This document shows positions 22,870-39,100 of a stretch of DNA of 64,000 nt, one piece after another. Source of the DNA: Allodiplogaster sudhausi. Its lineage: Eukaryota > Nematoda > Chromadorea > Rhabditida > Diplogasteridae. The notes beneath the pieces were generated by a model. It had not been told where the DNA came from, searched no databases, and saw only the letters and a program-made list of their open reading frames with translations. Position 1 is the stretch's first letter. Every line of letters starts with the position of its first letter. Position numbers and translations under genes: made by a program. The stretch is from the NCBI GenBank assembly GCA_945643635.1, contig CALZFC010000274.1, positions 217,501 through 281,500 on the forward strand, read 5' to 3'.

Positions 22870-24828
22870 TTAATGAATGAAGGTATGTGTATGAGTGATA
22901 AAGCAATGCATGATATGGTATACATGAGAAGATACAGTACAGTATATATGAGCATCATACAGTATATATGGGCTGTTGTAATGGGGTCGCAGATGGGGAG
23001 GAGAGGGAGGAGGGAGATGAGTGCTTGGCCAAGCTGTTGAATGCTTTCGCGGATCTGATGAAAAACGAATGGTTACGAACGGAGGAGCGAGTGGACGGGT
23101 AAGCAAGGAGGAAAAGGAAAGGCCGCGAGTACGTGAGTTACGAAAATGGAAATAAGGGGGAACGCGATCAGAGATACGCCTGTGGCCAAATACAAGACGA
23201 CGCGCAAGTGTAAAATCAGATTGTTGTCTACGAGATAAGAGAGAGGGGAGGAAGAGAGCCTTGTTACGGGTAGCAGGGTTAGGAATATCAGCGCGATTGC
23301 TGTAACCAAAACAACGGCGGTAAATAAAACGGGTAAAATAGTTCTGGATGCGTTCTAGACGAAGGATATCTTTCTTGAGCCGGGGAGAAAAGACAATGGA
23401 GGAGGATTCGAGCAAAGGGCGAATATACAGGGTATAAGCGGAAACAAGGGCGTCCTTGTTTTTGGAACGGAGGGAGCGGATGATGGGGTGACATTTGCTT
23501 ATAGCCTTGTTAGCAAGATGCGAGCAGTGGGATGAAAAGGAAAGAGAAGAGTCAATAATAATGCCGAGATCTCGGATGCTGTCTACTGGGGTAAGGGGAG
23601 CGCCGTTAAGGTGGTAAGGTAGCTTGGGGTTGGATTTGCCTAAATGGAGGACGGAACACTTGAGGGGGCGAGGGGGAGTTGCCATTTGTTGGCCCAGGAT
23701 GCAACTTCGTCAATGGCCGCCTGAAGTGGAGCATGAGAAGAAGACTTAGTAAATGAGCGAAAAATCTTAAGATCGTCAGCGAAACAACTAGAATATACAT
23801 CATGTGAAGAGATAAGAGAGGGAAGGTCGCTAGTAAATAGGATAAAAAGGAGAGGACCAAGAACTGTACCTTGCGGGATTCCGCTAGTGACAGGAAGAGG
23901 GGGCGAGAGGGAGGAGGCGACACGGACAGAAAAGGTGCGATTGCTAAGGAAGGAGGCGATCCAAGATATACACTTAGGCGGGAGAGAAAGAAGACCAAGC
24001 TTATGGATGAGCTTGGGGTGAGAAACACGATCAAAAGCACGGGCGTGATCAAAGTAAATTACATCAGTGAACTGAGAGTTGGCCATTGCGGAGGTCCATA
24101 ATTCGAGACAACAACATTTGGAAATCGATGGAGCGTTTTGTCCTAAAGCCATATTGTTGATCAGGAATAATATGTGCATCGTTGCAAAAAGAATAGAGTT
24201 TCCTACAAAGCATTCTTTCAAAAAGGCGTGAAAATATGGAGGTTATAGAAATGGGGCGATAGTTGGAAGGGTCAGAGTAAGGTTGCTTCTTCTTAATGGG
24301 GATAACTATTGACGATTTCCATGCTGAAGGGACAGAGGAAGTGGCATAGGAGTAATCAAAGATATATTCAAGGGCTTCAGAGATGGGGATAGCTAAGTTC
24401 TTGATAAAAAGCAGAATAAAATTGTCTGGGGTTTTACACGATGAGTTCTTCCAAGATTGAATGAGACGACAGATTTCATGACGAGGGAAATTTATAGAAA
24501 AATCAGAAGGAGGACGGAAACGATGATTGGGTGGCAACGAAGGGAGGGAGCCATTGTCAATGGTATAGGCAGAAGCGAAGGTGTCGGCAAGAAGTTGGGC
24601 CTTATCCTTATCCGTGAAACAAGAGGAGCCTGAGGGGGAAGTGAGGGAGTCGACTCCTCGAGGCTTGGATGATATGCGGTTACGCATGAATCGGAAGAAA
24701 AGGGACTTGTTATTGGATTTAATGACATGTTTCTCTACGTTCCTAGAATACTTATCCATAGCTCTACAATAAAGGGCATTGGCTGATGCATAAGCTGAGC
24801 GGGATGAGTCAGAGTCAAGAGCTAACAT
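22870..24828 (-). pseudogene. LINE reverse transcriptase region, frameshifted
   Basis: Minus-strand pieces in order: NMLALDSDSSRS at the start, PSAWKSSIVIPIKKKQPYSD and SNYRPISITSIFSRLFER (RT fingers), QYGFRTKRS, a one-base shift near 24115, FDHARAFDRVSHPKL, TSGIPQGTVLGPLLFILF and the catalytic box SCFADDLKIFRS, a second shift near 23680, then the thumb with SIRDLGIIIDSSLSF and LESSSIVFSPRLKKDILRLE. In intact elements this enzyme copies element RNA onto nicked target DNA. The shifts mean this copy cannot make a full enzyme. Confidence 0.88.
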
Positions 24829-25776
24829 ATTGAGCCAAGATTGATAGCGCTTACGTTTGAGGCGGATGATGTGGTTGGGAAGACGGACACCTTGGGAAGA
24901 AACTTTCTTAAAGGAACAAAAAGATCTTCTACAACACGAAGAGCAGAAGTGAAAGTTTCATATATCATGTTGACATCGGTAAGTCTATGGAAAGGAGCGG
25001 GAAAAGAATAATAATCTAAGAGAAATTGACAAGCAGCATGGTAATCAACTTTAGCGTAGTCTCTGACATAGGTGAAGGAGGGTTTGGAATGAGACAGAGA
25101 GAGGGTGGCTTCGATTGCCGAATGATCAGAGTTGAAGAAAGGGGGAGAGAGAGTGACGTTTGTAATAAGGGAGGGAGTATTGAATAGGACTAGGTCAAGG
25201 AAGTGGTTGTTGCAAGTAGGGGAAGGAGCGAGTTGGGCAAGCTGACACGAGGAAGTAAAATCATGGAAGAGTCTGGATGAAGGGGAGAGTGAAGAAATGG
25301 TGGCCGGTGGGGAAGAGTTCCATAGAATGTCCGGGTAGTTAAAGTCGCCAAGAAGAATGGTAGGATGAGGAGCAGAGGAGAGATCTGTGAGAAGCTTGAC
25401 AAGGTTAGTGTTATCATCAGATGGGCAAGCGGGAGCGCGATAAACTAAGATGATGCGGATGGGGTCGCTACTGAAGCTAGCGTCAACTGCGAGCAATTCG
25501 AAAGCGTGGGGGCGAGAAAGTGACAATAAGGTGGTGGTGGAGATGGAAGAGCGGAAGATGAGGGCAACACCGCCGCCTTTGCGTCTGGTGCGGTCTTGGC
25601 GGATAATAGAGTAATCGGGAGAACCGTTAAGTAGAAAGTTGTCAGGCAAGGAAGAGGTAAGCCATGTCTCGACAATAGCAATGATTGCAAACGAACGGGA
25701 GAAAAGGGATGATAATTCGTGGTTCTTGTTAACAATCGAGCGGGCATTAAAAGAGTATATTGAGGAATTGGTTTGC
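24822..25776 (-). pseudogene. LINE endonuclease (APE/EEP type) region
   Basis: Continuous minus-strand frame reading NARSIVNKNHELSSLF, AIVETWLTSS, IRQDRTRRKGGGVALIF, TILLGDFNYPDILWN and FFNSDHSAIEATLSL. These are the canonical N-terminal, ETW, RxxGGGVA, GDFN and SDH elements of LINE endonucleases that nick the target. The frame is open throughout the domain but goes out of phase with the reverse transcriptase near 24900. Confidence 0.88.
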
Positions 25777-27020
25777 CTGCGAGTGGCAGTAGTTAAAAAT
25801 GGGGGAGAGGATGGTAGTAGTGGAAAGGGGGAGTGGGATTGAGAGAGGCGAGAGGGGCGAAGCGGTTGTTAGTGGTGAAGTCGGGGTTAGGGGGGTGGTA
25901 GTTAGGCGGCGGATTGGTGTAGATGGGAGGAGAGGAGACAAAGTGAGAGAGCGGTTGCGGCGACTGGAAGTGATTGGGAGAGAGAGTAGGAGGTTGGAGA
26001 GAGGGGAGATAAGACGCGCGATGAGGTGGCTGGGATGGAGGGGGAGTGGGAATGCGGCCCACAGCGGCGGCATAAGAGGGGTTAGAGAAGAGGGGAGTGG
26101 GGTTGGTGTTAGTGTGGGAAGGCCGGCGGGTAGCCACGCGAGATTGAGGGGGGCGAGGGGGGCGAGAGGTGGGGGCCGTGCGATGGCCGGGGGGTTTGGC
26201 GAAGAAACGCGAGTAGTCGGGGAGCTTCGGGGGGGGGGGGGGGGGGGGGTGGGGATAATGCCACGCTCTGCGAACGTGCGCGAGGGGAGGATATAACAGT
26301 TGGAATAGGAAGAGGAGTGGCGGAGCTTGTGGGATCTGGCGATTGCGAGCGCCTGGAACTTGGATGTGGGGAGGATCACTTTCAAAGGGTTAGAAGCATT
26401 GGGGCGGGGGTGATCTACCAGCGGGTAGACAGCAATGGGGAGACACGGGGCACCAAGGGTGTCCAGGAGACCAACGACAGAGTTAAAGTATGAGTAAGCA
26501 GTGTGAGTGGAGGTGTTTCCGTGTTGGACTGGGAGGCCATAGACAACAAGAGCCCGGCGACGCTCGTGTCTGTCTCTAACCTCATCGTCCGTCTCCCGGG
26601 AATAGTCCCAGGGAGGGGGGGAGGACGAAGAGGTGGAGGGGGGGGATTTCATCAGAAGGAGTCATAACAACATCATCATGGGCAAGAGCAACATTAGAGG
26701 AGGCATTAGTGGCAGCAGGAATAGGCTTTGGGGGCAGAATCGACTTTGTCCGTGAGGACAAGAATGGAAACAGAAAGATCGCTGATTGTCAGATCCTTGA
26801 TGGCTGCGTTGGACTCGAGAGTGGAGACGGAGGAGGAGAGAGAGGCGATGGTGGACTTGAGCGCGGACAGTTCTTCTACGAGGAAGTCGAGGACGTCGTC
26901 AACTTCCAAGGTGGCGGAGGGGGTGCCGCCGTCATCCGCAGCGGCGCGCTTCCTTCTCTGCCTTCTGCTCTGGAGAAAGGAGGAGACAGCAGAGAGATCA
27001 AGGGGTTCAGTCATGAATGA
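25747..27020 (-). pseudogene. LINE ORF1-like region
   Basis: Two minus-strand frames. The upstream one (27020-26706) is a short coiled-coil-like protein with ELSALKSTIASLSSSVSTLE. The second (26652-25747) has RRRALVVYGLPVQHGNTS and LPTSKFQALAIARSHKLRHS, which resemble the RRM-type nucleic-acid-binding part of ORF1 proteins, then a long Pro/Ser/Thr-rich tail. A run of about 16 G at 26230-26250 falls inside it. The frames do not join, so this part is also probably broken. Confidence 0.6.
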
Positions 27021-27175
27021 TGACTTAACCAAGAAGGGGCCAGTAGATCAAATTCGGTATTGCCCTTGGCCCAAGGGGAAGAGCTATGGCCGGGCAGGAA
27101 AAAGATGTCTGCGGAAGATGGAGGTGAACCTGTTTTTGTGCCTGTTGAAGTTGGTTAGGCCCCCCAGGCGCGAGG

Positions 27176-27357
27176 AGGATATTTAATTAAATTGTCTTGA
27201 AATTTACTTCTCAGAATATTTAAGTAAATTTCTCAAAATGTAATGTGTCATTGTCGAGTCGTCGTTGGAATTTTTTTGAGAAGAATAATTTCACCACCCG
27301 CGAAGTAATTGAGGTGTTGCACGTGAATTAGAGCCTTCTTGTTCTGGTTCTACTGTT
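27176..27357. repeat. Right copy of the ~180-bp direct repeat flanking the LINE
   Basis: Near-identical to 22648-22828 and starts at the first base after the LINE 5' end. See the left copy. Confidence 0.9.
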
Positions 27358-27557
27358 CTGTAAAGCTTGTTTTATCAATCTTGAGAATCCTGAGATCTGA
27401 CCTTAATTCTAAGAGACCATTCGATCTGATTATGTTTTTGACGTTGAAGAGCCTTTTTTCCATGTTTTAGAGGCCCCTCGGAGGTCTAACCCACCCAGTT
27501 TTTGAGCCCTATGATCAACCTTTTTTTCCCGGTTTAGAACCTAGAACTGGCCAGAAG

Positions 27558-32117
<4,560 letters not shown>

Positions 32118-32813
32118 AGAGAGAGAGAGAGAGAGGGAGGAAGGGAGAGAAAGAGAGAGAGAGAGAGCAGGAGATAGAAAGAGAGAGAGAGAACACTTTG
32201 AAAGTTATTCCCGGCGTAGCTTTTCCATTTTCTTGAAAGCTATTCATGACGTAGCATTATTCGTGTTTGTCATTGTTTGGTCGAGAATATATGATTGTTT
32301 TTATCACAGAAAGTTGTTAATTGTTTTTTTTTATTGTTCCTTGTTTAAGTTTTTAAAGAATAAATAGTTTTCTGAAAAGCTTGGAAAAACGGCACGATAT
32401 AAAGTGGAAATTCGAATTAAACATCTGCACGTTTGGGTGGAATGTTTGGTTTCGTGAAGAGTGAATTCAAAAAGCTGAATTCAGATAGTTATAAGTGAGA
32501 ATAAAGAGAGAGACAAAAATGCAAGAATAATGGGATGGGTACAGGAGCAATAGAAAATAGTGCGAACAAGAAGAAGAGAGAGAGAAAACGAAGAAAGTGG
32601 GAGAGAGGAAGGACGGAGAGAGAAAGAGAGAGAGAGAGAGACGGAAGAGTCAGAGAGAGAAAGCGATGGAAAAAAGTGAGTGATATAGATGATAGAGAAA
32701 GAAGAAATATGCAGCGAGAGAGAGAGAGAGAACAGAGAGAAAGAGACATTATGAAGGCAAGAAAGTGGGTGATATAGAAGATAGAAAAAGAACAAATTCA
32801 GAGAGAGAGACAG

Positions 32814-32846
<33 letters not shown>

Positions 32847-32931
32847 AGAGAGATTAGGAAGGGAAGAAAGTGAGTGATTTAGAAGATAGAGAAAGAAGAA
32901 ATTGAGAAAGAGAGACAGAGACAGAACAGAC

Positions 32932-32977
<46 letters not shown>

Positions 32978-33110
32978 CATTAGGAAGGGAAGAAAGTGAG
33001 TGATAAAGAAGATAGAGAAAGAATAAAATTGAGAGAGAGAGAGGCAGAACTGAGAGACATTAGGAAGTGAGTGAGAGAGAAGAGAGCGAGAAAGAAGAAG
33101 GTGATGTGGG
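32118..33110. repeat. GA-rich L3 3' flank
   Basis: AG-repeat blocks at 32117-32193 and throughout 32500-33060. The second group is built from a repeated 100-130 bp unit containing GGAAGGGAAGAAAGTGAGTGAT and AGAAGATAGAGAAAGAA. Open frames here are low-complexity artefacts. Confidence 0.85.
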
Positions 33111-33925
33111 CTTACAGAAGATGGTTGTGATATTAGAGAGCAGCGCCGCCCCTCAGGGGGATGAGCCCACTCGGGGGCCCCTTGCCAGCCAGCTTTGAGG
33201 GGAAGAGAAGAAGAGGCTGACAAGCTTCCCCGGTCGGATCTTAACCCCCCCCCTCCCCCACTTTTTGTCTACCCTCGTGTTCTTACATGTAAGTGATAAA
33301 GATGGAGATGGTGAGATCCGCGGGTTATGTATGTATGAATGAACACACAACGTCGTCTTGACAGTTGCTAACCTTGACAGTTGCTAACCTAATGGTAAGA
33401 AGAAAGAGATAGCAGGAGTGAGCCACTCAAATGGGCTGCATTCTTGAACGAAAATACCTCATTTCTTGTGACACCCGAGCGACAACAAAAACAACACCTA
33501 AGATATATGTATAAGCGGTTCACTTGGCAAATACTCTGTCGGCTAATTTTTTTTTACAGAACAGTTGGAGTGAGCACATTTAAGGCACAAAGTAGTTATG
33601 AACTAGGATCATTGGAGAGCCGGAGGGCGAAAGTACACCAGTGCCTCGCAATCGTTGTTTCCTTTCAACCTATCTAGCAATCTCACACTTTCACCCGTGC
33701 TCCACTTAAGGTCATTCATTCCCTTGCCACCTGGTTCAACCTGTCCGAGCAGAGCTAAGTTTTTTTCCTATATATGATTATTGGTGTCCCCGCAATTAAA
33801 GAATTATGGGAAGAAGAATTAAATGGAATGGAAGTGAATTCCGCGTCACATCAAATAGAATGCTCTCTTCTGACACATATATGTATGTACATACATACTT
33901 ACATATATACATACATACATACATA
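33111..33925. other. Spacer left of the foldback element
   Basis: Holds a GC-rich stretch at 33140-33250 with a C run, AT-rich DNA, and a TACA/CATA tetranucleotide repeat at 33885-33925 that abuts the foldback element. No coding frame is recognised. Confidence 0.4.
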
Positions 33926-34395
33926 CAGTACCGCCCACGAGCCAGGGGATACGGCTCGAGCGGCTCCGAGCGGCTCGAGCGAATCCGAGTTGCTCGAGCC
34001 GCTAGGAGCCGCGTTGAATTACACGCCACAGAGTGAATATTTTGGCTTTATGTTACTTGTTCCATGCTCAGAAAACATTCCTCTGTCGATTCTGCTAGAA
34101 AAAAGCGAAATAAAATGCCGAAATAAAAATACGTTATTTCCGTACATTCCTGATGACAAGTATGGTGCTGCGTCTTAAAGTCTATGGTGCTTGGTGTAAT
34201 TTATGATCACTTTGGCTACTTGCCATGTTTTCAGACAACGGAAATAAACACAGCTCTGGCCTTTTTTCTTCTTCTGATGTAAAATGCAGCAAAATATGGG
34301 CAGCGGTTGGGATTCGAACATCCACACAGATCGTTACCGGGTACCCTAGCCAGACGTTGACAATGGATTAGCCACCAAATGTGCTAGGAGCACTT

Positions 34396-34449
<54 letters not shown>

Positions 34450-34931
34450 CACTCACTCTCTACTTCTCGGTCAAGTCTGGATTTTTCCTCGCTTTTCCTC
34501 CGATTCGAGCGATTCTCCAATTTGTTCTCAATTGCTTTTTCCACTCGCTACTCTTATTCTGGGCAAAACATTCGCACCAGTTGGGGTTAGAACCTGCGAC
34601 ACTCAAAACTGCGGGCGAACGCGCAACTTACTGCGCCACACACGACACGCTTGGATTCCCTCCTCTTTCTTCCAACTGGTGAAAATGTTTTAATAAGATG
34701 AGGAGCATAGAATGTGAAAATTAGAGCTCGAAGTCTGTCTCTGCCTCTGCCTCTCTCTGTCTCTGTTTCTGTCTCTGTCTCTGTTTCTCTCTCTCTCTCC
34801 ACTCTCTCTTTTACCTCTCTCCCCCCCCCCATCTCGTAACCTCGTGCTACTGCGCCATCAAGTCAAGTCCGAGGTCTCCTGCCAGACTTTAATAAACCGC
34901 TTGGAAGAAAGAGGAGGGAATCCAAGCGTGT

Positions 34932-34998
34932 CGTGTGTAGCGCAGTAAGTTGCGCGCTCGCCCGCTGTTTTGAGTGTCGCAGGTTCTAACCCAAACTG
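34932..34998 (+). other. tRNA-like module in foldback arm
   Basis: Contains an A-box-like TAGCGCAGTAAGTTGCG and, about 30 bases on, a B box GGTTCTAACCC. The inverted counterpart lies at about 34585-34650. This is tRNA-derived (SINE-head-like) architecture; no full cloverleaf is claimed. Confidence 0.5.
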
Positions 34999-35133
34999 GT
35001 GCGAATGTTTTGCCCAGAATAAGAGTAGCGAGTGGAAAAAGCAAGGGAGAATAAATAGGAGGATCGCTCGAATCGGAGGAAAAGCGAGGAAAAATCCAGA
35101 CTTGACCGAGAAGTAGAGAGTGAGTGGAGAGAA

Positions 35134-35169
<36 letters not shown>

Positions 35170-35242
35170 GGAGAGAAAGTGCTCCTAGCACATTTGGTGG
35201 CTAATCCATTGTCAACGTCTGGGCTAGGGTTTCCGGTAACGA

Positions 35243-35310
35243 TCTGTGTGGCGCAGTGGCTTGCGCGATGCGCTTTTTGTTTTGAGTGTCACATGTTCGA
35301 ATCCCAACCG
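35243..35310 (+). other. Second tRNA-like module in right arm
   Basis: A-box-like TGTGGCGCAGTGGCTTGCG and B box TGTTCGAATCC at 35294-35304, joined by GTTTTGAGTGTC, which is shared with the module at 34932. The left arm keeps only the B-box side (34310-34335). Confidence 0.5.
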
Positions 35311-35690
35311 CTGCCCATATTTTGCTGCATTTTACATCAGAAGAAGAAAAAAGGCCGGAGCTGTGCTTATTTCCGTTGTCTGAAAACATGGCAGGTAGCC
35401 AAAGTGATCATAAATTACACCAAGCACCATACACTTTAAGACGCAGCACCATATTTGTCATCAGGAATGTACGGAAATAACGTATTTTTATTTCGGCATT
35501 TTATTTTGCTTTTTTCTAGCAGAATCGACAGAGGAATGTTTTCTGAGCATGGAACAAGTAACATAAAGCCAAAATATTCACTCTGTGGCGTGTAATTCAA
35601 CGCGGCACCTAGCGGCTCGAGCGACTCGGATCCGCTCGAGCCGCTCGGAGCCGCTCGAGCCGTATCCCCTGGCTCGTGGGCGGTACTGTA

Positions 35691-36138
35691 CATGCATAAA
35701 ACACAGATTCATGTCTCGATGTTAAACCTCTTGTCTTTCCTGACTCCACTGTTAATATCACCACTTACAAGGCGCTCGCCCAGCTCAACAATTTGTGTAG
35801 GAAATGGCGTTCGACACTGAGTGTCATCGTTTCTCTTCTTTTAGTCTCACCCCTTTCAACTTTCCTCTCTTTTCCTCCCGCGCCCTGTCACTCTATCCAC
35901 ATCTCATATCAACCGACCTTGGTTATCCGCGTTAAGCGAGTGAGACCATCTTCATTATCAAATATAAAAGGGAATGCCTTAGGGCAGCTACTCCCGTTAT
36001 TTCCCTCAAGGCATTTCATCTGTCAAAGAAACGAAAGGATGTGTGAGCTATAGGCTTTTTTTTTAACAATTGTTGAAGCTTCTGATCCATATTCATTAGG
36101 CGTTTGTTTTCGTTTCCTCTTTCTTTAAGGAGCGTAGA
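35691..36138. other. Spacer upstream of the C6-like gene
   Basis: Presumed promoter and 5' UTR of the plus-strand secreted protein. CTCTTT-rich stretches are present. No defined motif is claimed. Confidence 0.4.
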
Positions 36139-39100
36139 ATGGAGCGGCGACTTCTTCCGCTCGCCCTCAGCGCTGCCGCCACAGTCACCGTTGCCTTTGC
36201 GTGTATGGCCATGCAGCCCACGCACCCGTCCACGATGAGGTTTCTTTTTCGGGGGGAACAGAGAAAAGCCTTCTTGAGTTCTCGCCTTTTCCTTCAGAAT
36301 GTTAATTAACTAATCGATTTTCTTTTCAATACATTATAAGACGTGATATCGCATGAAACTGCTTCAGGATATTTTGTTGCATTTTTCACAATTCCTCTTC
36401 ATCGAATTCGTTCGCATTCAGGCCGCCTCCCGAGACTACTACATCTCAGCCAGATACAACGACGACTTTGTCCACTACAACGACTTCGCCATCAACTACT
36501 TCCCCAACACCGACTTGTGACAAGTGCAACGACGTCGTCTACAAGGTACGCGCTCATTTATCTAAATCCATTGGGATTTTGCTTCTTTCTACCGCTCAAG
36601 GTGTCCCAGACCCGTCGAGCAATGTTTAATTTTTTTTGCTAAACAGTTCTTCTAATTTCTAGCTCACTAAAAGTGTAAATGTGATGGCATTTACTTTCAG
36701 TTAGCATGAGTATACTTTTACGGACTCAAACTGTAAAAAAAAATAAGTTTTTATATACTGTTGGTCTATAAGAGAGAAATACAAATCCACCTGAGAGGCT
36801 GTGTTTCATGCAAGGTGCCTGAGGCGGCTACAGAATGTGGCGGCACGTCCTTTTATTGTACGGATGACGACCTTCTTTCGAGGACTTTGACCGGTTCATG
36901 CAAGACTGCCACGTGCACGCATGGAATGCTCTTCGCATACGATGTTAGTGATGCCTCATTCAAGCAATCTCTTTCTCTCTTCACCATCTCTTCTTCCAAT
37001 TTATTTTTCTTCTTTTTTTTCTCTCTTTCTCTCTCCAATCTCTCTTCTCTGTTCTCTCGGTGTCTCAGTCTCTCGATCTCTCGCTCTATCATGCTCTGCT
37101 TTCTCTCGATCTCTCCCTTCTCATTCAGTCCTCCGGCAAGCCTCAGCCGGTGACGGGAGATCTGGCGTGCGCCTTTAAGTCTCCGGCCGTCTTCGAAGAT
37201 GACTCTGCTCCGCCCGTCTCTTTTCCTGATGGAGCCAGCGTCTTCTGCAAGGCCGGTCTGTGTAGTTAACACTTTCACAAATATTTTATCATTTAATTAA
37301 TTTAAAAAAAATTCCATGAACCATTTCGCTTACGACAGTGGGTATACGGGTAACTTGCGCTGTGAAATTTTGAAGAAAAATGAGTTATCAATTTTTTTAC
37401 TACGAAAGTATGTGCGTACGTGAAGATTTGTTTCACGGAGTAGTGAACAACTCACGAGAAAAAGTTGAGTAAATATGCAAATTAGTCGTGCATGCCGTGA
37501 TAACGATAAAAAGAAGATAAATAATCTTTCTAACTAGACATCAAAATGAGTAATTATTGTAAGCTGGCCGCGATTAACAGAGACCGCATGTCAAACTGCG
37601 CCGGAGTACTCTGGCAACGATGATGTGGAGTCTGAAGAATTCTTCTTCGAGACGCCCTTCCTTGGCAAGCACGGCTGCCCTATTACGGACTGTCGCGGAT
37701 TTCAGCTTCGTTATGAGGATGTAAGTACTCGGAGAGCAGCAGACACAGAAGAATATCCGTTACTGGTAACGGATATAAAGTTCGGATTATCCGTACTTTA
37801 TATCCATTTCCAGTAACGGATACACTATGAGCCCAGTTTCATTTTAAACGAAACTCTATTCTTTCAGCAGTCAGCGATTCTTCATTCAGTCACCTGCAAC
37901 CCAGCACTTCCCGGCTTCATCGACAGGAATAAGAAGCCAGTGACGAAACCTGTCGCTTGCTGTCAGTATTCTTTTCTATTTTCCAGTCAGATGCTCATTC
38001 CAATCAAGCTAGCATCTGACTCAGCTTTAAGAAAAAGAGAGTTCACTCTGGCTAATGTGTTTTTTCCTCTTCTTCAAACTCTTTTCAAATCTATTTTTAG
38101 TACCTTTGTGTTAATTTTTGGAACACTTTCTTGCCAATTTCGCTTCTTAGACGATTGTGGCTGCAAAGTCGACTCAGACAGCAGCGTACTCTGCCCACCA
38201 GGTCAGATTTTAATTAACTAAAGAACAAGTGACGAAGAAATGATGCGATAAGCATAGATTATAATTCATTGGAGTAGAACAATTAACTTCCACTTTCAGG
38301 CTACTTTTGCCAAGATCAGTACGATGCCGCCTCGAACTGCCAGTCACTGTGTTCACCTGGCGATTTATTCATCACTCATGTAAGTCAGCATGTGCTCATA
38401 AGATAGACTTGATCTAAGTCTATCTTATGAGCACATGCTGACTTACATGAGTGACTACTAAAACTAAGAAAGCGGTTCATTAGCACGAGCAAAGTAAAGC
38501 AGCAAGGAGAAGGAATGTTTTCCTCTAGATGCCGGGCATGGATGAGGGCCGTCGTGTGCCGGCCGAAGAAGTGTTCTGTGACATGTCGAATAACTGGCAG
38601 CCGTTCCGCTCACCCTTGCAACGTGTGCAACGCCAGGTGGGCTTAAGAGAGTCAATCTGAGAGACTCGAGCAGGGGCATGTCGGGAACAAAATTATTTTT
38701 TTGATTTTCTTTTCCCTCTAAATGCTTATGAGGCATCCTAAAAAGACCTCAAAAACATTTTTTTCCAAAAATTATTTTCTTCACTTTACCATGGTTATGC
38801 ACCGAAATCCCAAAAAATTTCAAATCACCATAACTTTGTTCGTTGTTAACATATATTTATTTTGAATTGCTTGTTCGATTCAGAGTTGAAAAAAGGTCTA
38901 ATGACATTTTGCAAAAAAATTATTAAAGGCCTCATTTTGGCATTTTAATATTTCGAGTGGTGCGTTCGGGACATAAAAGCCCCCCCCCCTTCATGTTAAA
39001 AAACTGAAGGCAAAACGTGAAAGAGCGACCTTTTTTACCCCTATTTAAATGCCTTTTACTAAAAAAAACTCCGATACACCTGTTTCAATATTTTGACATG

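Larger units (their letters stand above)
22829..27175 (-). mobile_element. Non-LTR retrotransposon (LINE), degenerate, CR1-like
   Basis: About 4.35 kb on the minus strand: an ORF1-like region at the right, an APE-type endonuclease, then reverse transcriptase. The 3' end (lower coordinates) is a tail of TCAA-type tetranucleotide repeats at 22830-22850 instead of poly(A). No LTRs are present. Frameshifts near 24900, 24115 and 23680 inactivate ORF2. The domain order and the PQGTVLGP and FADD motifs fit the CR1/Jockey group; the exact clade is an inference. It separates bystin from the L3 gene, which would otherwise lie about 0.8 kb apart. Confidence 0.9.
33926..35688. mobile_element. Large foldback transposon, Tc1/mariner-like ends, 1,763 bp
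   Basis: Left arm (33926-34677) and right arm (34899-35688) are inverted copies over roughly 750 bp, with about 220 bp of spacer. Both ends start CAGTACCGCCCACGAGCC and continue into repeated GGCTCGAGC blocks. The dinucleotide TA flanks each end (33924-33925 and 35689-35690), as in Tc1/mariner insertions. No transposase frame is present. Each arm carries a CT/GA tract and tRNA-like modules; the left arm has lost about 50 bp of one module. The superfamily rests on TSD and CAGT ends only. Confidence 0.85.

Noticed and set aside
34932..35310. Functional tRNA genes in the foldback arms
   Set aside because: A- and B-box-like sequences are present, but a paired acceptor stem and anticodon arm cannot be drawn convincingly.
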